A stretch of 64,000 nt of DNA. Source: Terriglobia bacterium. Lineage in GTDB: Bacteria; Acidobacteriota; Terriglobia; Terriglobales; SCQP01. The notes beneath the pieces are model-generated. The model ran no database searches, was not told the DNA's origin, and saw only the letters and a program-made list of their open reading frames with translations. The position numbers and the translations under genes are program-made. Each line of letters begins with the position of its first letter. The stretch's first letter is position 1. The stretch covers positions 124,001 through 188,000 of the forward strand of contig JAJPKR010000027.1 in the NCBI GenBank assembly GCA_021323595.1, read 5' to 3'. This document shows positions 46,219 through 56,327 of this stretch, piece after piece.

Positions 46219-46224
46219 ATTATA
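46219..46224 (-). promoter_or_regulatory. -10 box in the rbfA-nrnA gap
   Basis: A perfect TATAAT on the minus strand, 144 bp before the nrnA start. No matching -35 is seen. The rest of the gap (46076-46282) shows no gene. Confidence 0.35.
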
Positions 46225-46282
46225 AGAACCGGCGTTGTTGCGTGGGCTGAAGCACCCGCGCGGCTGCCCCTGATCTCAGGGC

Positions 46283-46639
46283 TTACGGCTGCGAGGAGCG
46301 CTTCGCGGCCCGGCGCAGCAGCCGGTCCAAGCGTGAGCCCAGCTCGGCAGAACGGTCGATCTCAAAGCGCAATTCGGGGATCTGGCGAACGCTCAGGCGA
46401 TGCGCCAATTCCGCGCGCAGATACCCGCGCGCGGCCAACAGGCCTTCGAGGCTTGCGCGCTGCGCTTCGGCGCCACCCATGACCGAGACAAAGATGTGAG
46501 CGACTCGCATCTCCGGCGCCATCTTGACTTCGGTGACCTGCACCAAACCGACGCGAGGGTCGCGCAATTCGCCGGCGATGATTTCCCCAATTTCCTCCCG
46601 GATCATCTCGGAGAGCCGTTCAGGACGATGGCTGGTCAT
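46283..46639 (-). CDS. rbfA: ribosome-binding factor A
   Basis: 118 aa from ATG 46639 (MTSHRPERLSEMIREEIGEI); an in-frame TTG at 46651 would overlap the preceding gene. The KH-type fold pattern is complete: ELRDPRVGLVQVTEVKMAPE, MRVAHIFVSVMGG, LRAELAHRLSVRQIPELRFE and a C-terminal RLDRLL. RbfA binds the 30S subunit late in assembly. It follows ylxP by four bases. Confidence 0.95.
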   Translation of the reverse strand: MTSHRPERLSEMIREEIGEIIAGELRDPRVGLVQVTEVKMAPEMRVAHIFVSVMGGAEAQRASLEGLLAARGYLRAELAHRLSVRQIPELRFEIDRSAELGSRLDRLLRRAAKRSSQP

Positions 46640-46643
46640 GGTG

Positions 46644-46931
46644 TCACGCAATGATCTCGATCTCGCCGATCACCGCCACCTCGGCAGCGAGCACCCGCTC
46701 GGCCTCGGCTGCGGCACGCTCGAGCAAGCCGGTCAAATAGACCGAATCGGGACCGATGGCGGCCACCCCAATGGCGGCGCGCTGCCACTTGTCGAGATGA
46801 TCGATCTCCGCGATCGAGATATTGAAATCGTGGCGAAGGCGGTCTTTCAGGGCGCGCAGCACGGCGCGCTTATCTTTCAACGACTGCGCGCCGGGCAGGT
46901 GGATTTCGATCTGGAAGCGGCCGACAGGCAC
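46644..46931 (-). CDS. ylxP: YlxP/DUF503 family protein
   Basis: 95 aa from GTG 46931, four bases after the infB stop. DUF503 pattern: VGRFQIEIHLPGAQSLKDKR, LRALKDRLRHDFNISIAEI, KWQRAAIGVAAIG and a C-terminal helix. YlxP is found between infB and rbfA in many bacteria and is thought to be a 30S-associated assembly factor. The start rests on homology, as longer in-frame sequence upstream lies inside infB. Confidence 0.9.
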   Translation of the reverse strand: MPVGRFQIEIHLPGAQSLKDKRAVLRALKDRLRHDFNISIAEIDHLDKWQRAAIGVAAIGPDSVYLTGLLERAAAEAERVLAAEVAVIGEIEIIA

Positions 46932-46935
46932 GGCC

Positions 46936-49707
<2,772 letters not shown>

Positions 49708-49724
49708 GCCAAAAGACTCTTGCC

Positions 49725-51260
49725 TTACAGCGTGCCGCCCCCTTCCGGGTTCAGCGGCGGGCGCGGCGCCATATGCGCGTCGATATCGCCCTGATCGGCG
49801 GGGGCGGCCTCTTCCACGCCGCGCTGCTCTTCCGCTTCCAGATCCTGGGCGGTGCGCGTCAGCTCGTCGTCGGGAGCCGGCGCCAGGGGCGGCTCGCCGA
49901 GCTCTTCACTGCTATTGCGCTGGGCCAGCGAACTGGCATCCCCGCCATCGGCTTGCGGCGCGGCTACGCCCGCCACCGCCTCCTCGATGGAAGCTCCAAA
50001 GAAGCGGTTGACGGCGACGAAAATCTGCTCGACGCTCTCCGGACCGATGCCCGGAATTTCCTGTAACTGCTCCGGCGTCATCCCGCCCAACTGCTCGACA
50101 GTGCCGACGCCGGCGTTGGCCAGCGCCTCGCGCACGCTGTCATCCAAGCCGGTGAGGCTGGCCAAAGGCGTCTCGCCGCCGCCGCTCTCACCGACCAACG
50201 CGGCCATTTGCTGCTCGACTTCGCGGCGCTTCTCCTCTTCGCTCTTGATGTCGATCTTCCAGCCGAGCAGCTTGGCCGCCAGCCGCACGTTTTGGCCCTT
50301 CTTGCCGATGGCCAGGGAAAGCTGACTGTCATCCACCACCACCTCGAGCTGGCGGCCTTCGGGGTCGAGCACGGCGACGCGACTGATCTTGGCCGGGCTG
50401 AGGGCGTTGGCGGCGAACTGCACCGGGTCCTCGCTGTATTCGATGATGTCGATCTTTTCCCCGCGCAATTCGCGAATGATGCTTTGCACGCGCATGCCCT
50501 TCATGCCCACGCACGCGCCGACGCAATCCACGTCTTTGTCGCGGGAATACACGGCGATCTTGGTGCGCTCGCCCGGCTCGCGCGCCACCGCCTTGATCAC
50601 CACGGTTCCGTCGTAAATTTCCGGAACCTCGGCTTCGAAGAGTTTCTGCACCAGCGCGGGATCGGCGCGCGAAACCACCACCAGCGGGCCTTTCAGCGCC
50701 TTTTCCACGGCCTTGATGACGACGCGCACGCGCTCGCCCGGCGCAAATACTTCCAAGCGCGACTGCTCGCGCCGCGGCAAGCGCGCTTCCGCGCGGCCCA
50801 AGTCCACGATCACGTCCGAGCCCTCGGCGCGCTTGACGATCACGTTCACGACTTCACCGACGCGGTTGATATATTCGCCGTAGACGGTGTCCCGCTCGGC
50901 TTCGCGGACCTTCTGGAAGATGATCTGCTTGGCGGTTTGCACCGCGATCCGGCCCAGACCTTCGGTGGCCTTCTTGATCTTCAATTCCGCGCCCGGAACA
51001 ACCTTGGGATCGATACGGCGAGCCTCGGCGAGGGAAATCTCCCGCAATGGGTTGGCAACCTCGTCCACCACGAGACGCAAGGCATAGACGTTGATCTCGC
51101 CCGTGTCTTTGTCCAGTTCGGCCTGGAGCTCCTCGTGGGTCTTGTAGTACTTGCGTGTGGCCACCGACATGGCGTCTTCGACCGCGCTCACCACGACCTG
51201 AGGGTCGATCCCCTTGTCGCGGCTGAGTTGCTCGATCTGCTGGTACAGTTGGCTCGCCAT
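49725..51260 (-). CDS. nusA: transcription elongation factor NusA
   Basis: 511 aa. N-terminal RNAP-binding domain (QVVVSAVEDAMSVATRKYYK), S1 domain (YINRVGEVVNVIVKRAEG), two KH domains (DCVGACVGMKGMRVQSIIRE, SLAIGKKGQNVRLAAKLLG) and a helix-hairpin-helix region (TPEQLQEIPGIGPESVEQIF). The last 60 residues are acidic and Pro/Ala-rich. NusA enhances pausing and termination at hairpins; an intrinsic terminator precedes its operon, which allows autoregulation. Confidence 0.97.
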   Translation of the reverse strand: MASQLYQQIEQLSRDKGIDPQVVVSAVEDAMSVATRKYYKTHEELQAELDKDTGEINVYALRLVVDEVANPLREISLAEARRIDPKVVPGAELKIKKATEGLGRIAVQTAKQIIFQKVREAERDTVYGEYINRVGEVVNVIVKRAEGSDVIVDLGRAEARLPRREQSRLEVFAPGERVRVVIKAVEKALKGPLVVVSRADPALVQKLFEAEVPEIYDGTVVIKAVAREPGERTKIAVYSRDKDVDCVGACVGMKGMRVQSIIRELRGEKIDIIEYSEDPVQFAANALSPAKISRVAVLDPEGRQLEVVVDDSQLSLAIGKKGQNVRLAAKLLGWKIDIKSEEEKRREVEQQMAALVGESGGGETPLASLTGLDDSVREALANAGVGTVEQLGGMTPEQLQEIPGIGPESVEQIFVAVNRFFGASIEEAVAGVAAPQADGGDASSLAQRNSSEELGEPPLAPAPDDELTRTAQDLEAEEQRGVEEAAPADQGDIDAHMAPRPPLNPEGGGTL

Positions 51261-51297
51261 AAATCCTCAATCCTGCAAACGCTTCCGGGGCTTGCGC

Positions 51298-51810
51298 CTA
51301 CCAAGTGGGCGCCAAATTGGCGCGCTCGACCTCGTCCGGCGCGAAGTCCCAAACCTCACCGCTCTCCGGCTGGCGGATGCGAACGCGATCATCGAACCAG
51401 CCCTCCAGCACCCCGGTCACGCGGCGGCGCGGCCGTCCCGGAGCGGAGCGCAACTGCAGGCGCACCCGTTGCCCGGCAAAGCGCTGGAAGTCCTCGCGCT
51501 TGACCAAGCGCCGCTCTAAACCCGGAGAGGAAACCTCCAAGACATAGGAGATGTCTTCGGGGATGACCTCCTCCGCATCCAACACGGCGCTCAATTGCCG
51601 GCTCACGCTCTCGCAGTCGCCGTGGGTGATGCCGGCCGGCTTGTCCAGGAAGACGCGCAGCAGTCGCTGCCGCCCGCTGCCGACGAAATCCACGTCCACC
51701 ACATCCATGCCCGCAGCCGCCGCAATTTGCTCGGCCAAGCCACGGATGCGCTCCCGCACGGCAGAATCTGCGCCGCCACTCTTGGGGCCGCCGATTCTGG
51801 CCACACTCAT
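51298..51810 (-). CDS. rimP: ribosome maturation factor RimP
   Basis: 170 aa from ATG 51810 (MSVARIGGPKSGGADSAVRE), with GGAGG about ten bases before. A longer in-frame start at 51876 is rejected, because those codons are the leader terminator hairpin. RimP motifs: AGMDVVDVDFVGSGRQRLLR, DCESVSRQLSAVLDAEEVIP, YVLEVSSPGLERRLVK and the SH3-like C-terminal domain (VRIRQPESGEVWDFAPDEVE). It acts in 30S assembly and is first in the nusA-infB operon. Confidence 0.95.
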   Translation of the reverse strand: MSVARIGGPKSGGADSAVRERIRGLAEQIAAAAGMDVVDVDFVGSGRQRLLRVFLDKPAGITHGDCESVSRQLSAVLDAEEVIPEDISYVLEVSSPGLERRLVKREDFQRFAGQRVRLQLRSAPGRPRRRVTGVLEGWFDDRVRIRQPESGEVWDFAPDEVERANLAPTW

Positions 51811-51849
51811 TTCCCACGCCTCCGACGAGAGCGCCAATTCCCGCCCAAC

Positions 51850-51873
51850 AAAAAAGTGGGCTTGCGCCCACTT
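51850..51873 (-). terminator. intrinsic terminator in the rimP-nusA leader
   Basis: On the minus strand AAGTGGGC, a GCAA tetraloop and GCCCACTT form a perfect eight-pair stem that runs into six T residues. It lies 39 bases before the rimP ATG and after the promoter, so it can only act on the operon's own leader: an attenuator. It is the one textbook intrinsic terminator seen in this window. Confidence 0.75.
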
Positions 51874-51890
51874 CACGTTGCGCCAAACAT
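51873..51890 (-). other. five-codon leader ORF before the rimP attenuator
   Basis: ATG TTT GGC GCA ACG TGA encodes MFGAT and ends on the first base of the terminator stem. Its A falls at the expected transcription start, so it would be leaderless. Translation could influence hairpin formation. It may also be chance. Confidence 0.25.
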
Positions 51891-51897
51891 CTCTTCA

Positions 51898-51926
51898 ATC
51901 TTAACGCAGCGGTACATAGCTGGCAA
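51898..51926 (-). promoter_or_regulatory. rimP-nusA-infB operon promoter
   Basis: Minus strand: TTGCCA (51926-51921), a 17-bp spacer and TAAGAT (51903-51898). The start point would be near 51890, about 17 bases before the terminator stem. The -35 matches consensus at five of six bases. Confidence 0.6.
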
Positions 51927-51997
51927 CCACGGGGTGGCGGCGCGGCGGCCGCCCCGGCGCAGTTTTCGGGCCGCCACGCTGGTTTCCGGCGTGCGAC

Positions 51998-52003
51998 TAT
52001 ACT
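51998..52003 (+). promoter_or_regulatory. -10 box for the yacL-like gene
   Basis: TATACT on the plus strand, 51 bases before the GTG. It lies back to back with the rimP promoter; the intervening stretch is GC-rich. Confidence 0.35.
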
Positions 52004-52054
52004 GAGAGCACCGGGCAAGGCTCGGCCGGCGCGCCACGCGCCTGGAAAGGGATC

Positions 52055-53119
52055 GTGGCCGATATTTTTCTGATCCGCTCCATTCTGGTCGCGGTGGTGG
52101 CCGCTGTCACCGCCTACCTGCGCCCATTCGGCCTTTCGACGGAACTCTCCGCATTGCTGGGGGTCGGCGTGGCCGGGGCCATCATCCTCTTCGAGCTGCG
52201 GCTGAGCCGGGCGAGCTTGAAGCGGCTGATCGGCGCGGCCATAGGCTCAATTCTGGGCATCCTGGGGGCGTACCTGATCTCGCTGATCATTCGCGGCACG
52301 GGGTTCAATCCGCGCACCGGAGCGTTCCTGAGCGTCGCGACGCTGCTGGTCATGTTTTACGTCGGCTTGGTGGTGGGGGCGGAAAAGGGCGACTTGCTCA
52401 ATCTGGCCGCGCTCGGGGGCTTATTCGGGGGCGAGCGGACCCGGCGCAGCGCGAAGCTGCTCGACACGAGCGCCATCATTGATGCGCGCGTCGCCGATGT
52501 GGTGGAGGCGGGCTTTCTCGAGGGCTCGTTGTTGATTCCGCAATTCGTGCTGCGGGAGCTGCAGCTGATCGCGGATTCGTCGGATTCGAGCAAGCGCAAC
52601 CGCGGCCGGCGCGGGCTGGATGTGGTGCAACGGCTGCAAAAACTGCCGCGGGCGGACCTGATCATCATCGATGACGACATTCCGCAACTGCGGGAAGTGG
52701 ATCAGAAGATCATCGAGATCGCCAAGCGCTACGAATGCAAGATCGTCACCAACGACTTCAATCTCAACAAGCTGGCGCAAGTGCAGCGCCTCGAGGTGCT
52801 GAACGTCAACGACTTGGCGAATGCGCTCAAGCCGGCGGTCTTGCCGGGCGAGAGCATGCGCGTCTTCATTCTCAAGGAAGGCAAGGAATTCAACCAGGGC
52901 GTCGCCTATCTGGACGACGGCACGATGGTGGTCGTCGACCATGCCCGCAAGCACATCTCCAAGACGGTCAACGTCGTGGTGACCTCGGTGCTGCAAACGG
53001 CGGCCGGCAAGATGATTTTCGGCCGCTGCGACGAGCGGGCGGCGGAGGGCAAGGACGGGGAGGCCGAAGCCATGCCCAGCCGCGGGCCGCGACCGGCGTC
53101 GTCGAGCGCGGCCAACTAG
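52055..53119 (+). CDS. PIN and TRAM domain membrane protein (YacL-like)
   Basis: 354 aa from GTG 52055. Four N-terminal helices (residues about 5-110) precede a PIN nuclease domain with its acidic residues in KLLDTSAIIDARVADVV, LRELQLIADSSDS and CKIVTNDFNLNKLAQVQ. A TRAM domain follows (PGESMRVFILKEGKEFNQGV, YLDDGTMVVVDHARK, VVVTSVLQTAAGKMIFGR). This is the YacL family, a membrane-anchored putative RNase. It precedes ispD, a pairing common in other phyla. Confidence 0.93.
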   Translation: MADIFLIRSILVAVVAAVTAYLRPFGLSTELSALLGVGVAGAIILFELRLSRASLKRLIGAAIGSILGILGAYLISLIIRGTGFNPRTGAFLSVATLLVMFYVGLVVGAEKGDLLNLAALGGLFGGERTRRSAKLLDTSAIIDARVADVVEAGFLEGSLLIPQFVLRELQLIADSSDSSKRNRGRRGLDVVQRLQKLPRADLIIIDDDIPQLREVDQKIIEIAKRYECKIVTNDFNLNKLAQVQRLEVLNVNDLANALKPAVLPGESMRVFILKEGKEFNQGVAYLDDGTMVVVDHARKHISKTVNVVVTSVLQTAAGKMIFGRCDERAAEGKDGEAEAMPSRGPRPASSSAAN

Positions 53120-53151
53120 CCGCGCGTCCGGCCTGATCGGGAAAAATCCCC

Positions 53152-53883
53152 ATGTCCGTTTACGCCATTGTCCCCGCGGCCGGGCTCAGCACCCGCACCG
53201 GCTCGACCACGAGCGGCGGCGGCCGCAAGCAGATGATGATTTTCCAGGGCGCGCCGGTGGTGATCCACACCCTGCGCACGCTCCAGCGGTGCCCGGGCAT
53301 CGAGAAGATTCTGGTGGCGGCGCGCCCGGAAGACCGCGCCGGACTCGCGGCGCGCCTGGCGGCGGAGCCGATGATGCTGCCGATCGAAGTCGTGGAAGGC
53401 GGCGAGACCCGCCAAGACTCGGTGGCACGGGCGCTGCGCCAGGTTCCCGAAGCGGTGCCGTTCGTGCTGATTCATGACGCGGTCCGCCCGTTTCTGGACG
53501 TCGAGATCGCGGCGCGAGTGCTGGCGGCGGCGGAGCAACACGGCGCGGCCATCGCCGCCGTACCCGCGGTGGATACGATCAAGCAGGTCGAGCGCGTGGG
53601 CGGCGACCAGACGCGGGTGGTGGCCACGCTGCCGCGGGAAAAGCTGGTGATGGTGCAGACGCCGCAGGCGTTCCGCCACGATTGGCTGCGCGAGGCCATG
53701 GCGCGGGCCGAACGCGAGGGCTTCCACGCCAGCGATGAATCCGGCTTGCTCGAACACGCCGGCCACGAGGTGTACGTGATTTCAGGCTCGCCGCGCAACT
53801 GGAAGATCACCACCAGCGCCGACCTCGAGTTGGCGGAGATCTTCTTGGGCCGGCGCGAGGAAAAGACGGACGCCGGAGCCTAG
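53152..53883 (+). CDS. ispD: 2-C-methyl-D-erythritol 4-phosphate cytidylyltransferase
   Basis: 243 aa. IspD transfers CMP to methylerythritol phosphate in the non-mevalonate isoprenoid pathway. The nucleotide-binding motif is IVPAAGLSTRTGSTTSGGGR followed by KQMM. Other landmarks: VEGGETRQDSVARAL, FVLIHDAVRPFLD, AAVPAVDTIKQVE, VQTPQAFRHDWLREAM and SGSPRNWKITTSADLELAE. The glycine-rich loop is slightly longer than usual. It starts 32 bp after the YacL-like gene. IspF is not adjacent. Confidence 0.95.
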   Translation: MSVYAIVPAAGLSTRTGSTTSGGGRKQMMIFQGAPVVIHTLRTLQRCPGIEKILVAARPEDRAGLAARLAAEPMMLPIEVVEGGETRQDSVARALRQVPEAVPFVLIHDAVRPFLDVEIAARVLAAAEQHGAAIAAVPAVDTIKQVERVGGDQTRVVATLPREKLVMVQTPQAFRHDWLREAMARAEREGFHASDESGLLEHAGHEVYVISGSPRNWKITTSADLELAEIFLGRREEKTDAGA

Positions 53884-53896
53884 GGACCGGGCCGGC

Positions 53897-54232
53897 CTAG
53901 CTTCCCTTCTTCCACTTCGCGTCGACGCGCAGCGCGATGTGGTCCTTCACTCGATAGGTGATCTTGATCGGCTCCCCGTAGTCGAGGTGGAGATACGTCA
54001 GCTTCTGGCGGAGTTCGGGAGAAAGCGTGTAGGTCCGCAGCGCGTTGCGGTTGTGCGCGTCGCGCAGGGTGATGGCGGCGTGGCTGAAGACTTGGACGAA
54101 GCCCTTGTCCACCGCCGTGCCGGATTCGCGCTTGGCATGGAGCTTGACCGGAGGCACGCTGCGTTGCGCGGCGAGAGCCGCCACCGCCACGCTCAGCAAG
54201 AGCCAGGGAATGAGACGAAAAGGGCGGCGCAT
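53897..54232 (-). CDS. small secreted protein, unknown
   Basis: 111 aa from ATG 54232 (MRRPFRLIPWLLLSVAVAAL): a signal peptide cleaved after LAA, then a soluble domain with VKLHAKRESGTAVDKGFVQV, YTLSPELRQKLTYLHLDYGE and IKITYRVKDHIALRVDAKW. I do not recognise the family. It starts eight bases after the ferredoxin stop, so the two are probably co-transcribed. It converges with ispD, 13 bp apart. Confidence 0.65.
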   Translation of the reverse strand: MRRPFRLIPWLLLSVAVAALAAQRSVPPVKLHAKRESGTAVDKGFVQVFSHAAITLRDAHNRNALRTYTLSPELRQKLTYLHLDYGEPIKITYRVKDHIALRVDAKWKKGS

Positions 54233-54240
54233 GGCGGTGC

Positions 54241-54501
54241 TCAGCGACCGAAGTATTTGGCGTTCACGGCGGCAAAGCTCTGCCACTTTTCGGGCAGATC
54301 GTCGAGGGCGAAGATCGCAGCGACGGGACACACCGGAACGCAGGCGCCGCAGTCGATACACTCGACCGGATCGATGTAGAGTTGGTCGGCCTTGGCAAAG
54401 TCCGGCTCATCCTTCTTGGGATGGATGCAGTCGACCGGACAGGCGTCCACGCAGGCGGCGTCCTTGACACCGATGCAGGGTTCCGCAATCACGTATGCCA
54501 T
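54241..54501 (-). CDS. 7Fe-type ferredoxin
   Basis: 86 aa from ATG 54501 (MAYVIAEPC), with GGGAGGAG seven bases before. Cluster motifs: CIGVKDAACVDACPVDCIHP, as in the first site of [3Fe-4S][4Fe-4S] ferredoxins, then CIDCGACVPVCPVAAIF for the [4Fe-4S] site. The C-terminal WQSFAAVNAKYF is usual in this type. It is a soluble electron carrier. Confidence 0.93.
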   Translation of the reverse strand: MAYVIAEPCIGVKDAACVDACPVDCIHPKKDEPDFAKADQLYIDPVECIDCGACVPVCPVAAIFALDDLPEKWQSFAAVNAKYFGR

Positions 54502-54567
54502 CGTCGTCTCCTCCCACAAGGATACCCCGCCGCGGCGCGCCCGGCTCAGCGCGCGGCGGCCGCCGAT

Positions 54568-55614
54568 TCAGAACAAGTGCGGCTGGGCGGAAGACGCCGG
54601 GGCGCGGGGCTCGCGCTTGAAATGGCGATAGGCGAGCGGCGTGGCGATGCGGCCGCGGGGCGTGCGATTCAAGAAGCCGATTTGAATCAAGAAGGGCTCG
54701 TAGATCTCTTCGATGGCATCGGGATCCTCCGAGAGCGCGGCGGCGAGCGCATTGACGCCGGCCGGGCCGCCATCGTAGTTGTCGATCAGGGTGAGCATCA
54801 GGCGGCGATCGCCCTCGTCGAAGCCGTATTCATCGACCTCGAGCAAGGCGAGCGCGTCGCGCGCGACCGCGCCGGTGATGCAGCCCTGCGCGCGCACCTG
54901 GGCGAAGTCGCGAACGCGGCGCAAGAGGCGATTGGCGATGCGCGGGGTGCCGCGGCAACGCCGCGCAAGCGTGTCGATGCCCTCGTCATCGATCGCCACG
55001 CCTAAAATGCCCGCGGAGCGCTGAATGATGATGCCCAGCTCAGCCGGCTCGTAAAATTGCAGCCGCAGCAACAGCCCGAAGCGCGAGCGCAGCGGCGCGC
55101 TGAGCAGGCCGGGGCGGGTGGTGGCGGCGACGAAGGTGAACGGTTTCAACTCCAGGGTGTGGGTGCGGGCGGAGGGTCCTTGCCCGATCAAGATGTCGAG
55201 CTTGTAGTCCTCGAGCGCGGAGTAAAGAATCTCTTCGAGCTGCGGCTGCAAGCGATGCACTTCGTCGAAGAAGAGCACTTGCCGGGCCTGCAGATTGGTG
55301 AGGATGGCGGTGAGGTCGCCCTTGATCGCCAGCAGCGGGCCGGCCGTTTGCTGGAAGGGCACGCCCAATTCCCCGGCGATGATCGCAGCCAGCGTGGTCT
55401 TCCCCAGCCCCGGCGGGCCGTACAACAGAACATGGTCGAGCGCTTCCTGGCGGCTGCGCGCGGCGGCGATGGCCAGCGCCAACTGCTCCTTCACCTTGAC
55501 CTGGCCGACGAAATCACTTAAGCGCTGCGGACGCAGCCGCAACTCAAAATTGACCTCGTCATCTCCCGCCTCGGGGGCGACCAGCCGGGAGCGGGCGGGC
55601 GCCGGCTCAGACAT
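54568..55614 (-). CDS. ruvB: Holliday junction DNA helicase RuvB
   Basis: 348 aa from ATG 55614 ([20 protein letters not shown]). AAA+ motor for branch migration: [19 protein letters not shown], Walker [19 protein letters not shown], Walker [17 protein letters not shown], sensor [19 protein letters not shown] and the winged-helix end [26 protein letters not shown] lies six bases before the ATG, suggesting a leaderless message. ruvA and ruvC are not adjacent. Confidence 0.96.
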   Translation of the reverse strand: MSEPAPARSRLVAPEAGDDEVNFELRLRPQRLSDFVGQVKVKEQLALAIAAARSRQEALDHVLLYGPPGLGKTTLAAIIAGELGVPFQQTAGPLLAIKGDLTAILTNLQARQVLFFDEVHRLQPQLEEILYSALEDYKLDILIGQGPSARTHTLELKPFTFVAATTRPGLLSAPLRSRFGLLLRLQFYEPAELGIIIQRSAGILGVAIDDEGIDTLARRCRGTPRIANRLLRRVRDFAQVRAQGCITGAVARDALALLEVDEYGFDEGDRRLMLTLIDNYDGGPAGVNALAAALSEDPDAIEEIYEPFLIQIGFLNRTPRGRIATPLAYRHFKREPRAPASSAQPHLF

Positions 55615-55802
55615 GGGAACAGGATACCGGAAAGCGGCCGCGCGCCCGTTCACGATCTCTCCACGACATAGCGGATGGAAGGTGCGCGGACTCAGACTCG
55701 CGCGCATAGCTTGCAAGTTCCGATCGAAGGCCGGCGGGCCGATACGGGAGCGAGCCTCTGATGGTTATAGTGCCTAGTGCCGGCATTCAAGTCCGCCAGG
55801 GG

Positions 55803-55913
55803 AGGAGACCACCGGGACGCGTGAGATCGCCGAGGCGATGACGATAAGCGCCGAAGATTCAGAGACTTGCGGGAGCCGACAGGGGTGTGAGCGGAGCTTA
55901 AAAATGGTCTCCT
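55803..55913. other. stem-closed element A, possible structured RNA
   Basis: AGGAGACCA (55803-55811) pairs perfectly with TGGTCTCCT (55905-55913), closing a domain of about 110 nt. Inside is a local hairpin, ATCGC-CGAG-GCGAT, near 55826-55839. I cannot tell the strand. It does not match 4.5S, tmRNA or RNase P landmarks that I know. Confidence 0.4.
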
Positions 55914-55924
55914 GGTCGAAGGTA

Positions 55925-56051
55925 CAGGTGAGACGCGGGGGCGTTCGGGAAGGGCGCCTAACCGATTGCAGCGCTTTCGCTTGTGGGTGGAATTCGGGTG
56001 CGGCGCGTGGTTGCGATTCCCGACGCCTGCAACGCCAACGCGCCTCACCTG
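55925..56051. other. rod-like element B, possible structured RNA
   Basis: CAGGTGAG-A-CGCG (55925-55937) pairs with CGCG-C-CTCACCTG (56039-56051), 12 pairs and one mismatch. Next, GGCGT-T-CGGGAA (55940-55951) pairs with TTCCCGACGCC (56017-56027), 11 pairs and one bulge. Then GCGCC (55954-55958) pairs with GGCGC (56002-56006), ending in AGCG-CTTT-CGCT (55970-55981). The extended, bulged rod resembles small regulatory RNAs such as 6S in shape, but no family is recognised. Confidence 0.45.
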
Positions 56052-56327
56052 CGGAGAAGGCAAACGCGTGCCACAGCGATTCCCTGCTTCCTGTCGCGCT
56101 GGATGAGAACGGGTCATGACCGGCTTCAGGCTGACAATCAGTCTCCCAGGCCGCGACCACGCGCCGGGCTGGCGGCGGCCTTGGGAGGCCATCCAAAGTA
56201 GGATTCAGCTCGGGCCGGCTGGGTTGGCTGAAGCAGGCGGGCAGGACGGACCGGCGCGGCTGCGCGGCCGCCTGCCCCGGCTGCCGGGAGGCTGCCCCCG
56301 ACGATTTACCGCCGGCCGGCGGCAAGG

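Larger units (their letters stand above)
55615..56327. other. 713-bp gene-free stretch with large structured elements
   Basis: It lies between valS and ruvB, both minus-strand. No frame shows protein-like composition. Two nested stem structures lie at 55803-55913 and 55925-56051. A third GC-rich inverted repeat (GGGCAGG with CCTGCCC) lies near 56240-56280, close to the end of valS, and could be a terminator for it. Confidence 0.5.

Noticed and set aside
51811-51876. RimP starting at ATG 51876
   Set aside because: The extra codons are the stem, loop and T-run of the leader terminator, and homology starts at 51810.
55774-56325. Minus-strand open frames in the valS-ruvB gap
   Set aside because: Arg/Pro/Ser-rich with no start signal, motif or plausible codon pattern; they overlap the paired RNA-like elements.
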